Below, one piece after another: positions 10,999 to 22,005 of a DNA stretch of 62,000 nt. The number at the start of each line of letters is the position of its first letter. The stretch's first letter is position 1. The stretch is from Phoronis australis. Lineage: Eukaryota > Phoronida > Phoronidae. The notes beneath the pieces were generated by a model. The model saw only the letters and a program-made list of their open reading frames with translations. It made no database searches and was not told the DNA's origin. The DNA is taken from NCBI GenBank assembly GCA_002633005.1, contig NMRA01000042.1, positions 1-62,000 on the forward strand, in the 5' to 3' direction. The position numbers were made by a program, and so were the translations under genes.

Positions 10999-12947
10999 TC
11001 ATTGATCTAAATATTGATACAAGAAGATAGAGCCATCTCTACACGCCACAACTAGTTGACCCGATTCTGTAATAGCCACCCCGTTCGGAGATTTTATACC
11101 TTCGATCATCACGTTCACGTGATTACCGGAACTCGAAATAAGATGGACGCACTCCTTAGGGCTACAATCGGCAACAACGAGAAACCCATGGCTGTCAAAA
11201 CACAAGCCATGTGGGGAAATCAGTGAAATCGTGTCTTCTGGTTTGTATCTGGACCTGAGATGACCCTCTGCGTCGAGTATGTGTACGCATTTCATTTTAT
11301 GGTCAGAAATCGCCACAGCACCGTCGAACTGGCAAACGGCAACATTCATAAACTGAACTTTTTGCGATTCAATGCTTGTGGTATTGACCTCGCGCAAAAT
11401 CTCGCCGCTTGTGTCAAGTATACGTGTTACTTCATAGCTCGTGACGTAGATTTCATTTTTGTTGTTGACAGCTATGCCTCCCCATCCGCTGTAGATATTC
11501 TTCGCTAAGAGTTCACATTTTCGCTTCCCAGCTCCTTTCTGCGCGCGCCCGTTAACTTTAGGTGTCGAAATTTGCACGACAGCTTGCTCTTCGTCGTCAG
11601 TGACGTAAATGACGCCTTCTTTGTTGATGGCAATATCGCAAGGGTTTTTTAATATCCAGCTAGACTTCGTAAATTTTAAACTTTCAATTATACCACCTCT
11701 TTCAATCTGCAACACTATCCCCTTGCTCCTCACAGGGACGTAAATGTTGTCGTTTTTGTCAACGGCTATTCCATAAACGTCACAATCATCGCCCAGAGAT
11801 ACTGTTTTAATCAGCTGTGCCTTTGGTAAAACTTTTGCTTTCGAAGTCGGCTGGGGTCTTGATGCAACTTTAAGCTTAATAAGCGAGGAATCCGAGACAC
11901 TCTTAATCTGTAGACTAAACGAAAGAGTTGTCGGGTTGTCACACTTATTATTTTGACTAAAGGATTCCAAATAATTAGAAACAGTTCGTTTTTGTCTCAG
12001 TTTCTCTGTTGTTGTTGAAAACCGCAAAAGTTTGTCAACATACTCCAATCTGTTACGCAACGATAGATCACACGCTTGGAGACGAAAAATCTCGTCCACG
12101 TGATTTTTCACTATCTTTTGTTCGAGTTCGTCTACATCTTTCAAAACGTTAGCTTTTGCCTTAGTGATTTTTGCTTTCATTTCGATAAACCAAGCTTCTA
12201 ATTCCTTTCTTATCTCTTTTAATTTACCAAACGAGCTGAATTTGTCTTTTTCCACCTCTCGTTGTCTTTCGCGAAATAAACTCAGTAGGCGAGTCATTGC
12301 CTCCATGCGGGAGTGTAGTTCATCCTCCGTCTTCGAACCGGCATCTTGCAGAATTTCAACTTCGTGCGTTTCATGATGGATTGATCTGCACAACACACAC
12401 ACGAGGTGTTGACAGTCGTTGCAGAATAAATTGAGCTCCTCTTCTGGATGTGCTCCACAAAGTTCTTTCGAGTAAGAACATAAATCGTCAAAGTATTTCC
12501 CGCTCCGTACATCGTCCACACTAACCACCATGTGGCTTCTAGTGAACTTTGTCTTGCAGTGACATCTAGCGCAAACTTCGCAAAAGCCTTCGCCGCACTG
12601 AATGCACATAAAACTAGCAATCACGTTTACGTTTTCGTATTGGCAAGATTCACAGAAGGCTGCGCATTGTAATCCTGGCTCCCCATGAAGTTTTGTCTTT
12701 TTCAAATATTCAATAAAGCCGTTATCAGTTAACGGTAGGCATGAGCTGTTTACTTCCGAGTGGCAAACGGGACACTGGACAATCACTTCCGGTTTCGTAT
12801 TTGGCACGAGCACGCATGTGCTGCATACTGTATGAAGACAGGGAAGCAGCTTAGGACGCACCAGAGTCTTGCAGCAAGCAGGACACTCGACAGTTTTGGT
12901 GAAGTCCTCATAGTAATGATCTTCCTGATCGGTCGATGATTCCACTT
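10999..12947 (-). CDS. TRIM-NHL protein (RING, two B-boxes, coiled coil, NHL propeller), main exon
   Basis: One uninterrupted frame of 648 codons ending in TGA at 10999-11001. Counting from 12945, a C3HC4 RING lies at residues 21-61 (C21, C24, C36, H38, C41, C44, C58, C61). A B-box 1-like Cys-rich segment follows at about 95-145. A B-box 2 lies at about 165-200, with CxxH, LFCNDC, VCVLC and HHETH. A charged coiled coil runs to about 310, and a six-bladed NHL-type propeller from about 375 to the end has repeats such as 'IAVDKNDNIYVPV', 'IAINKEGVIYVTD' and 'LCFDSHGFLVVAD'. The protein should be a RING E3 ubiquitin ligase of the TRIM-NHL type (TRIM32/TRIM56/TRIM2-3 like; no filamin domain seen). 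The frame opens at an acceptor (ataattttcag, AG at 12949-12948) and has no ATG before the RING, so the start codon must be in an unplaced upstream exon. Confidence 0.93.
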
Positions 12948-12984
12948 CTGAAAATTATACATATGTATATGTGTGTGTTGTGGG

Positions 12985-13120
12985 CATGGGCGGCGCACCA
13001 TAGGGGGCTGAGAGGGTCATAGCCCCACTTTTTCAGTGCTGCAAGGACATGGTTTATAGCCAGTGCACCACAGGGAGGCTGAGGGGCTTTAGCCCCCATT
13101 TCAGTTCTGCGCCGCCCATG
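12985..13120. repeat. Compound GC-rich hairpin repeat (two copies)
   Basis: Begins CATGGGCGGCGCACC and ends GCGCCGCCCATG, with two internal units each carrying a G-run/C-run stem around 'agccccc'. Same family as 50-119, 2172-2242 and 43044-43183. It lies about 40 bp upstream of the TRIM main exon, in its presumed intron. Confidence 0.65.
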
Positions 13121-13121
13121 G

Positions 13122-13189
13122 TGCGTGCATGCGTGTGAGTGTGTGTATATGTGTGTGTGTGTGCGTGTGTGTGCGTGGGTGTGTGTTTA
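13122..13189 (+). repeat. (TG)n microsatellite
   Basis: Imperfect TG/CG dinucleotide run (gtgtgtgtatatgtgtgtgtgtgtgcg). Open frames here on both strands are products of the repeat. Confidence 0.85.
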
Positions 13190-13217
13190 AACTTGATCGA
13201 AATCACAAATGTAGGTC

Positions 13218-13566
13218 TACTTCTGGACAGCGTGATCGATGTGCTCTCGTTTGTAATCTCTGTACAAATACGAATCTTCCGGTGTGCAGTTGTAGAGCAT
13301 ATTGCCACCCGACCTCTCATCCTCAAGCAATTGATAAGATGACCGTGGAGGCAGTGGCAAGAGGTAGAAGGGCATAGGAGCAGAGATTGGTNTACTTCTG
13401 GACAGCGTGATCGATGTGCTCTCGTTTGTAACCTCTGTACAAATACGAATCTTCCGGTGTGCAGTTGTAGAGCATATTGCCACCCGACCTCTCATCCTCA
13501 AGCAATTGATAAGATGACCGTGGAGGCAGTGGCAACAGGTAGAAGGGCATAGGAGCAGAGATTGGT
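13218..13566 (+). repeat. Tandem 174-bp duplication split by a one-base gap (probable assembly artefact)
   Basis: 13218-13391 and 13393-13566 are 174-bp copies with at least two single-base differences (taatctctg/taacctctg and aagaggtag/aacaggtag). They are separated only by the N at 13392. The pattern fits two haplotypes or contig ends that overlap and were joined without merging. Confidence 0.8.
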
Positions 13567-14073
13567 AATGTAACACACGTTAGGAACCACACAAGTATAA
13601 TGGAAGAGAGACAACGTGCGGCTGAATAACAAAGACTCCAAAATCTTTAGGCTTAAGCGAAATGTGTCATTTTCCACATATAGCGAATAGGGTTATTATA
13701 TACTAGTGCCTAATTTTATTCCGGTCATGATCTTTAATGTACCCACGTTGCAGCCTGGACAGCCATCGGGGGAGCCGAGCATAATCTGTGTCCATTCTAA
13801 CCATGTTCAAGAAAATGAGGACGACGACATTCGTCCACATGCATGCACTCACCTAGGGGAGCTCCGGGGGCTCGAACGAACCCCTCCATTTGGCGAGGTG
13901 AACAAAAAGGTCCGCCTCAGAGAAACTAAAAGTCAAAAAAAGAAGACAAAAAGTCCACTAAAAAGGCGCAAACGCGCAATTTAGAGCTCTGGACGTGGTA
14001 CCCCGTTTTTTTAATCCTTCGGTCCACATTTTCGGAAATTCGAGCCCCCCATATTAAAGGCTGGGTACGCGCA

Positions 14074-14158
14074 TGACAAGACATGTGAATTCATGAACAA
14101 CATCACGTTTGGCCACCGGTTGCAATCTTTCCAGACTGGGGTTGATATTCATATCGAG
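14074..14158 (+). CDS. Possible internal exon of unidentified + strand gene
   Basis: An open segment follows 'ccatattaaag' and runs in frame through CEFMNNITFGHRLQSF and TGVDIHIE to a consensus donor (ATCGAG|GTAAGG). It lies upstream of the well-supported last exon at 15361 on the same strand. Its frame joins a second candidate at 15177 without a phase conflict. No family is recognised and the 5' boundary is uncertain. It could be chance. Confidence 0.25.
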
Positions 14159-15176
14159 GTAAGGAGATTTACCTGTAACATTCTGATAATAAATAATTAC
14201 ATTCAATGACGACGTTAACATTGTCACGTACAGTGTAAGACCTATTTTTAAAGCACACGTTCGTCACTCAGGTAATCATCAGACATCAAACTCCGTGTGC
14301 TTTTGTCCTCATAAGCTCTCGTGAACAGTGTTACATTGTACGCACGGCATGCTCTCTCTTCCGACGATTCTCCATGCATTTGCTAGTTTGGTCCATTCAA
14401 GATTATTTATTGCATCAATATGGATGAATACATTGTAGCTAGATAAGAACTAGTAGCTAATACCACTATTCGCTACGTAGAAAACGAAACATTTCGGTTA
14501 AATATTTTGGATCAATATGATGATCAACTATGTGTATTTAAAGATCACCTCACAGGTGTTACCCGGATGCTAACTTTGTTCCATTAGGTTTGTGGACTTC
14601 CTACCGTGTATTACAGTCACACACTCTCTGCTTGTAAGCCATTCTGCCTGTCACTGTCCTAGTCAATGTTTATTTCGCTTCTACCACGTTGATTTTATCA
14701 AATATCTGAGAATGCGACAAGTGCTCGCGAAATACAGTTACTATTTTAACTTGTTTGTTTGTAATGCCTGTTGGAAATTTACTTTACAACTGCACACCGA
14801 AAGATCGAAAATTGTACAGAGAGCTTGTTATATGAGCGCGTGTATATCAAGCTGCCCAGACGTGTTTTCAATCAGGTTTTTGTTAATGAAGGGCACAGGA
14901 ATACATAGATTTTTTCATAGTGAATACGCAAGACAAAAGCTTTGTATTTAGTGAAACTGCTACATATTACTCCTCGAAAGTAGGTTTTAATAAATGTTTT
15001 GCCCTTAACTCCTGTTGTCAAAATTGAGTCAAGAAAATTGTCATGAGCCAGCAATTAGTGACATTACTCCTAAGATAAACCGCGCAACAAACATTGAGTC
15101 ACAGAAAAGGCCAGTTTACAGATTTCAAAATTACTGAATGCTAATTACTGTAATCATATGCTAGTCCTTTATTCAG

Positions 15177-15281
15177 GTACCAGGACAATATAGTCACGGA
15201 ACTTACCGCTACTCACACCGTGATCTTGCGACTCAGCCATCAGTTGGAATGACACAGACCTTACTTTCGTGCAAAATCATC
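15177..15281 (+). CDS. Possible penultimate exon of unidentified + strand gene
   Basis: Starts after a good acceptor (tagtcctttattcag|GTACC) and is open for 35 codons to a weak donor (ATCATC|GTAAAA). Begin and end phases (0,0) fit the following exon at 15361, with a 79-bp intron between them. The peptide includes GQYSHGTYRYSHRDLA and MTQTLLSCKII; I do not recognise it. The donor choice is uncertain. Confidence 0.3.
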
Positions 15282-15360
15282 GTAAAACTAGTTCTGGTAG
15301 AGGGTGTGCCAAATGTGAGAACGTTTATTGTTCTTGAGCATAACATTCACTTACATACAG

Positions 15361-15516
15361 GATTTGCGAGACCCGGGTAAGCGAGAAATGGACGACTACG
15401 GTAAAGTTACATGGCGTTATTTAGGGAGAGATGTCTGGAAGAATTTTGGGGACAGCCGATGGTTCTTTTTAATCATGCTGGCGAGTTTGCACGTTATATT
15501 ATTCGCATTGAGATAG
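15361..15516 (+). CDS. Last exon of unidentified gene ending in a membrane anchor
   Basis: Follows an acceptor (cacttacatacag) and encodes 51 residues. First comes a charged segment (DLRDPGKREMDDYGK, then WRYLGRDVWKNFGDSR), then a single hydrophobic helix (WFFLIMLASLHVILFAL), a final Arg and TAG. A clean AATAAA at 15571-15576 lies 55 bases after the stop. An acceptor, a C-terminal transmembrane anchor and a correctly placed polyadenylation signal together make a genuine terminal exon likely. It would be the tail of a C-terminally anchored protein. I do not recognise the family; earlier exons are probably at 15177 and 14074 or beyond. Confidence 0.55.
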   Translation, partial: DLRDPGKREMDDYGKVTWRYLGRDVWKNFGDSRWFFLIMLASLHVILFALR

Positions 15517-15570
15517 GATATATAACGCAATACTGCAACTTTCTTCGGAAGTATGTATATGCGATTTCTC

Positions 15571-15576
15571 AATAAA
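15571..15576 (+). terminator. Polyadenylation signal AATAAA
   Basis: AATAAA followed by an A-rich run, 55 bases downstream of the stop at 15514-15516 and correctly oriented for that last exon. Confidence 0.55.
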
Positions 15577-15589
15577 AAACACTTCAACT

Positions 15590-17264
15590 GCAAAGGGATT
15601 CGGAACTAGTTTATTGGACATTTGTTTAGATTATACATGGTAGATTTGTAACCGGCTTCATCTCACCGTTCGTTCAAATCTATGGCTTCAGTTAGGAGGA
15701 CAAGATTGCGAATGACTTAGAGGTAGACATCCAGTCCACTGGCGTTTTTTCAGAACTCCGATAATTAATTTCCAACAAATCTCGTTCGATCACATTTTAA
15801 ACGTGTTCTCAAAAACTAAGTTGGATATGTAAACAACAGAGTTTACGAGCAACTGTATGAAAACTGGGAAGAAAAGATGGTTGAAGGACGGCAATAGCGT
15901 GGGGGATCAAGAGCGCGGTTTGCGGGGGGGAGTACCGGTTGCCAGTGCTGGGGGAACGAAAGGTTCCGTTTTGCAAATGCTCACGTCTTTCAAATTACAT
16001 GTGCAACAAAATTATGAGATAACTGTCACTGAGTCCATCACTGCAACATAAACGATGTAAAAGGGCCAAAACTTCAGGCTCCGTGAAATGTTCCAAACCT
16101 AATTTGTATTCACATATGAACGTCTTCATACATGTACGTATGACAACATGAAAAATTTTCGTTTTTTTGTGTCATATTATTCAAGTAAAATTGAACACGA
16201 AACTCATATAGCACCAGTAATTTTTGCTTGTTAAAACGACTAGTACTTTCTTTCAGCGCACAAGCAGATCCACAACGTTTGTGCGTTTTTTCAGATAGCT
16301 CTGTATTTTGGTGATCGACAGCAGACGGTGTTCCGCATAACCAGGCCTTGCGTTTGCGGTAAACGCTGGGCGATTTAATAGACCTAACAGACTCAGATGA
16401 CAGGCGCTGCGATTAATTAAATTCAATTGGAATTAAGTGTTGTAGAGTAAGAATTTAATTGTTAAGTACGTGGCAACGGAAATAAACTACAAGTTAATTA
16501 AAGGGAGGATGAGCTGGCGGTCTCAAACAAGTAAAATAATGCGACAAATATACCTACATCGGGACGCAATGTAGTAAAAAATGTACCTATCTTGGCTCAT
16601 TTCTGAACTTGAATACTTTCTCAGAAAAAAAAAACAAAAGTCAGTTTACCTAAATCAGTCAAATTCGCAACTGAAATAGACCGTATTTACAAGCGCAGTG
16701 TGCCCTCCCTAGTTTTTCGTAGTTGTATATTTCATGGGAAACGCAGTGCTTAGATGGTGTGAGCTAGGACTACACCGTACTAGGTTTCAGAGGGAAAGTT
16801 TGCGTCATCTTCTTTTCAAGCAACTGCGATATGCTAGTATTTCAATCCACAAGTTTTCTAACTATTGTTCTATAAAATATTTTTAATGAGTACAAACATT
16901 CACCTGCCAAATTGTCGCATAAATGATCTCAACTCTATATTTGTGTCGTTCGTTTTCAGTCTGAAACGAATCTAGTCGCCTCAGATTTCTAACCGCCATT
17001 GGTAATGACCATGATCAACTCAATAATACTAAAGAAATTCTAAGAGGTTAATATTTCCAATACTTGTTTACATATTTCTTCCAAACATTTTAAGGTCATG
17101 TAGCACCCTAGAAAATTATTATGCTTACACCTATAGACCTTTTTTAATTAATGAATATTTAGAGAACGCGAAAATTGTACATAAAGGCAGAATCTTCATT
17201 TGGAAAAGTTTCAATTTATCGAAGCTCATTCATGTAGTAGTAACTTTGGGTATCACCAAAAAGA
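15590..17264. other. Intergenic stretch, nothing recognised
   Basis: AT-rich DNA without a recognisable coding family, RNA gene or clear repeat structure. The short open frame at 15857-16051 has no motif. Confidence 0.4.
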
Positions 17265-18029
17265 GTTCATGAAGTGAATAAACTTATTAGAGAATTTATT
17301 TGGTTAAATAAACCACCAACAATAAAAGAATCTGTGACAATCTCGCCATATCAAGAGGGTGTTTTGAAATATCCTAACATGTAACTGATCAAGTAAACCT
17401 TATTGTTTAATTGGGGCAAACGTTTTAATACAGAGGATGAAGCAAGTACGATGATATACCTGAGGCATTTTTTTAGTCGCGTCCTCGTTTTTCCATTTAA
17501 TTTTCAACTGAAAACACAAAATGCGAAATTATAAAGTTACCCTTTTTACATGGATGTTCTCACAACATTGGATATTCTTATTCATGTAATATTTAATGAA
17601 GTGCCAATAGCCAAACAAGTGATATGGAACAATTGTACGTCTATCATACCATTTTCTTCCACTACAACGACCTTGAAGAAAGTTCTGAGTGTGTCGGATA
17701 CAAGGATTGCTAGTTGTAATAACATTAGATTTTTATTGTTCAATAGTTCCAATTCATGGATTAAAACATTTATTCACATGTTTTCTGTAAAACCAGATAA
17801 TTATGTGTCTTTACTCAACTATTACACAGGCGATGAAATTAAAGAAATATATAATCTTCTTTTCAATCTACCCATCAACCCTCATTTAAAAATGTTTTAA
17901 TATTCTTCATCCACAGAAGAATTTATACAAACAAGATGTTAAAAATATTTGGTACTTCACAAACAGACCGATGTCCCTACTGTGGCGAGGTCCAGAGGCC
18001 TTTTCAGCATATGTTTTACAGCTGCTTCT
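17265..18029 (+). mobile_element. Decayed LINE (non-LTR retrotransposon) C-terminal fragment
   Basis: Reading across several stops and frame changes gives text typical of the region after the reverse transcriptase of L1/Tx1-like LINEs. It has FIWLNKPPTIKESVTI, then YQEGVLKYPNM, then a stretch to INPHLKMF near 17900. The terminal zinc-knuckle of the zf-RVT type follows at about 17970-18028: CPYCGE, then H, then FYSC. Stops at several points show it is inactive. No 5' end or catalytic YxDD box is present. Confidence 0.6.
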
Positions 18030-21000
18030 GAGGTAAACGTTTCTGCTTTTCTTTATACATGTATCATTTCATAAGTTACACTCTGAGGCTTCTATGTACC
18101 ACTTCTTAGTTTGCTTCTTCGGCAAAATCTTAAGTGAAATCTCCAATATCATATACACTCATGCTCAACATTATATATATATATCATCGAGAGATGGGTC
18201 TCAACCTTGTTTTGATAAGTTTAAATTTATACTTTTTGACGAAGTAAGCCTCATTGTATTTAATGCCTCGGATAAAACTTCAGAACAGCGAACGGTTTTA
18301 AAATGATTCAAATAATATAGGGTTTAATTTGTTGTATAAAAAGAAACCTGACCTTTTAATAAACATGTACCTATGTAAATGTTAACATAAACTAAGTTAA
18401 TTAAATCCAGAGAATGTGATTGTAAATGAGTGTGAGAAAGTCCGCCCCCTCCCTTTTACCCTCCCCCTTTCATAGTAATCGCTGCTAATTATGCGCCCAA
18501 TCGCTTTGAGTTATTTTCCAGATACTTATTTGTTCTATTTGTGTGACGTATTAAACTTTAGTAAGTTGTAAAGATATGTAGTTGGGGCCACCCAACCCCA
18601 GGCGTACCTACTATTCATTAATGATATGCTTTCTGAGTAAATAAACGTATTTAAAAAATATATGCTTGCACGTGTATGGTCTGCTGTCTAGTCGACGTTA
18701 CGGAACATGGCGGATGGAACTGAGGTTGACCGGATTCTTGGAGAATCGTAAACATGATAGGTAAGCGATTGCCAAAACGTCATTGTGAACATCTTGACCA
18801 AAATTAAAGAGTTCAGTCAGTGTGATTTGTGAACAATTAGGGACGGATTTGACTGCGTTAACCATTAGAAAACCAATGGTAACGCATTGAATTTTAAATG
18901 TTTCAGGCAAGAACGACCATTTCAACGCTGAAGCGTAACTGACGCATGTGTAGGTATCAGTAGAGTTACATGTAGACCCACAAGTATGTGGAAATTATGT
19001 TACGTAAAATGCTCATATTTCAGTTTTTGTGAAACTATAAGGCCGACATCAAGGCTGACTTAAAAAACGGAATATCTGAAAAAACAACTTTTATTATCCA
19101 ATGTAAATCTAGTGCCCATCGTTAGCATCGCTACAGCAGCACCGAATAAGTTGTGGTCGCTAACCACATTTCTCCAGGGGAACTGAATTTCTTTATTCAT
19201 GAAATTTAAATTTATAGTTTTTCGTGCGACAGTAGACGGATCAACAGTACATCTGTGGGACCATAAACTATTGTACATGGACCGCCAACTCCGTCAGTGG
19301 ACGAAATGTGTGATCTTGCGCACAATCCCTGGCGTCATTATTCACTAGCGACACCTGGAAAAATTAGCAAGTTTTGCTTCCGTCCAGCTCTTCGTCTGCT
19401 AATCATTCATGGTCGGCTGTTGTGTGGTCGGGTAGTAGCATTGTCAAAAGTACTCTCCATACCAACAGTTTCAATGCCGGAATTTTTTTTTCGTTGTACT
19501 GTACAGCTAAATAGATGCGAGAATTTCCCGTCACAGTGCACTAACCGGAAACTGAAATTGACAATTTAGGAGAGTGGCGCCTCCTCTAGGATACTACGCA
19601 AGAAAATGTTGGAGTTGGGAATCTTGTTAATAATCCAAGGTGGGACTGTGACGGCAAAATGGGTGAAATTCTAGCGTTTGTCACGCGACACAACGATGGT
19701 GTTCATTCGTCACGGGAGCGTTCATATATTATTTGTACGTCATCACTCGAAGGGGGAAGGTCTTGGAACAGATGACGATTTAAGACAGGGTGAGGGTAAC
19801 TAGACTCATTTTGACATCGTCATATGGTTCAATAGATCATCTCCATCACAGTACGATTGAATAGTTGCAATGATGTGCGTTATTTCATTACTGCCTACAA
19901 CAGTGGAAATGGAATTTACCAATTTACAAAAAACATTGCCTTAATTTGTAATTAGAATAATAAAGACGGGACCTCCAACGCACTATCGTTTTTTCAAAAG
20001 CAGGACAGGCCTTTGGCTTCAAAGATGTAATTAAAGGCTGGATAGGGGGTTATGCCATGATGACGGTTGCTGACAAGGGTGAGAGTGTAAAAAGTGTCAA
20101 ATTTTGGATGACGTAATGTGTAAACGATCCCTAAAAGATTTGAGATAGAAAATGAAAAAGGTTTGTCTTTCCCATCTCAACCCGTCTTCAGTTCACGTTT
20201 CACACCCGTCAATCAAATGTTTGTGTGTGTTTTCCCATGTTTGAGGCAGTCTTTCTCGTGGTTGGGTCCGTCCTTCCCATCGGGATGGTTACACAGTATG
20301 GGCGCTGCGACAGAAAGTAGAAATGAGTAATCTGTCCCACATGTCTTGTTTAACTGTCGTCTTTGAATATGTAAAACAACAGCAATGGCATGCAAAGTTT
20401 ATTTTAAAAGTTGTTTGGCACAAAGCTGAATCAAATATTGTCGCGTCTGAACGTGTTATCCCATTCGTACCCATGTACTTATCGTCAACACTTTGCCTCC
20501 TTTATTTAAAACTTAAGGATACCAAACACGACTTTAAGCTATTAACATATATCAAAATCGACTTTCCCATCCAGTTCTCTGAAACAATGTTATGCCCTGT
20601 AACCCTCCACAACCCTCAACATTTTGGAGCAAAGTTCGTAAACTCTTTTCAAAGTCCACTAAACGGAGAAGCGTGATCTACGCCTTAGGCGAGTTACACG
20701 GCAACTTTTAGGGAAAACCCACCCTCCAAGAACCATAATATCCCATCTTTGACACAGAAAGTATGCGCTTTCAGTTGAATCCTTCTTTTATCACTCGAGG
20801 GAGACGACAATAGTGCAGTAGCAGGTGACTGACTAAGTATTGGCTAAAATCAACGAAACATGGTGAGGTAGCCTTTTAATTAAAGCCTTCCTCGACGAAA
20901 GTGCTTTCAGTGTAACAAATCTAGGTACAGAAACGCGTAATAACCGATTCTTGAATCTTCTGATAGTGCAAAATTTGACACTTAAGGTAGCTTGCTTGTA

Positions 21001-21049
21001 CTTGTTGTATTCGTTTAACCCGTACATATTTACAACACAAAATGTCTTT
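18030..21049. other. Intergenic stretch, nothing recognised
   Basis: No coding family identified on either strand. A short TA run lies at 18174-18183. Open frames of 60-117 codons (e.g. 20323-20676, 20833-21078) lack recognisable motifs and are not treated as genes. Confidence 0.4.
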
Positions 21050-21055
21050 TTTATT
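21050..21055 (-). terminator. Polyadenylation signal for the Rolling-stone-like gene
   Basis: AATAAA on the minus strand (TTTATT on plus), 53 bases past the TAA stop at 21109-21111. Confidence 0.55.
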
Positions 21056-21108
21056 AGACTATACAATATTTTGTTCATGAAAGCCTTGGGAGGTTAATCA
21101 GGGGAAAT

Positions 21109-22005
21109 TTAGATAACATCATTCGTGGCACTGGGTTGTGTACAACATTGAGTAAACAAAAACAGTCTCAATCTGTATAAACCGAAAAATATAAGCTGGA
21201 CCAGAGGTAAAGCAATGAATAATAAGCCGCAAAGAAGAAGGACGGTCAAGCCAGGATTGTTCCAGTCCAGCAGGACGGGGTAAAGGACGTTATTAGGTGG
21301 ATCTAAAGACCAGTAAATGACACTGAATATTATATAAACCATTCCGTATGCGAAGGGGAATGTGACGTGGAACAGACGAACAGGATATCCGCCAATGAAG
21401 ATGTCTGCTAAAATGGCCACCGTATTGAAAGCGTGCAAGTGCAGATCACTTAACACGAAAAGTGCATTGTCGTAAGGAAAATATTGTACAAACATCGGTA
21501 ACAGAACGCTGAAGTACAAAAGTGTGATCGCGGGGGCAATGACGATCAGTATGTTAAACAGGATCCACGAGAGTTTGTGAAACCATGAGAGGTCGTCTGT
21601 GCCACTTTGTTCGATATCCCGATTGACCAAATTTGACGATGAGCCTGTCTCATTCTCCATGTAAATTGGTGTGTCGGAAACAGCTGCTTTTACCGACAAC
21701 GATGCATTATCATAAGACACAGTTGCATTCGAAGATCCATTTTGCGTGACGTTGGCGTTGTTTGTTCGACCACAACAGTAATCGTGGCAGTAGTGAAAAA
21801 CTGCAATTATGGCAGCCAACAATAGATGGCAGTTGAGCACAATGTAACTCCAGATGGTCAGGAACAACAACATGGACTTCCTTGTATCGCCACCTTGCGG
21901 AGAGACGTTGAAAACGATTTGTCCAGTCAGCCATCCAAGCGTATACAAAGAGACAAACACGCGGAATATCACATAGATCAAATCTGTCACGGGTCCACGA
22001 CTCCA
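21109..22005 (-). CDS. Rolling-stone-like (FAR-17a/AIG1-related) multipass membrane protein, last exon
   Basis: An open exon of 298 codons entered through an acceptor (tttcttttgtag, AG at 22007-22006) and closed by TAA at 21109-21111. Six hydrophobic helices are visible: VIFRVFVSLYTLGWLTG, a second around WSYIVLNCHLLLAAII, a third around WILFNILIVIAPAITLLYF, then HLHAFNTVAILADIFI, VTFPFAYGMVYIIFSVIYW, and a last one around LLLCGLLFIALPLVQLIFF. The H..N....D segment followed by the YxxFxxIYW helix is characteristic of the insect Rolling stone group (known for myoblast fusion in Drosophila), a large family in many invertebrates. A hydrophilic loop after helix 2 carries four or more N-glycosylation sequons. 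The N-terminal 40-60 residues should lie in an exon further right that I could not find. Confidence 0.85.
   Translation of the reverse strand, partial: WSRGPVTDLIYVIFRVFVSLYTLGWLTGQIVFNVSPQGGDTRKSMLLFLTIWSYIVLNCHLLLAAIIAVFHYCHDYCCGRTNNANVTQNGSSNATVSYDNASLSVKAAVSDTPIYMENETGSSSNLVNRDIEQSGTDDLSWFHKLSWILFNILIVIAPAITLLYFSVLLPMFVQYFPYDNALFVLSDLHLHAFNTVAILADIFIGGYPVRLFHVTFPFAYGMVYIIFSVIYWSLDPPNNVLYPVLLDWNNPGLTVLLLCGLLFIALPLVQLIFFGLYRLRLFLFTQCCTQPSATNDVI

Noticed and set aside
13054-13592. Several overlapping open frames around the N at 13392
   Set aside because: They span a TG microsatellite and a duplicated segment at a gap; the internal repetition in the translated text mirrors the DNA duplication.
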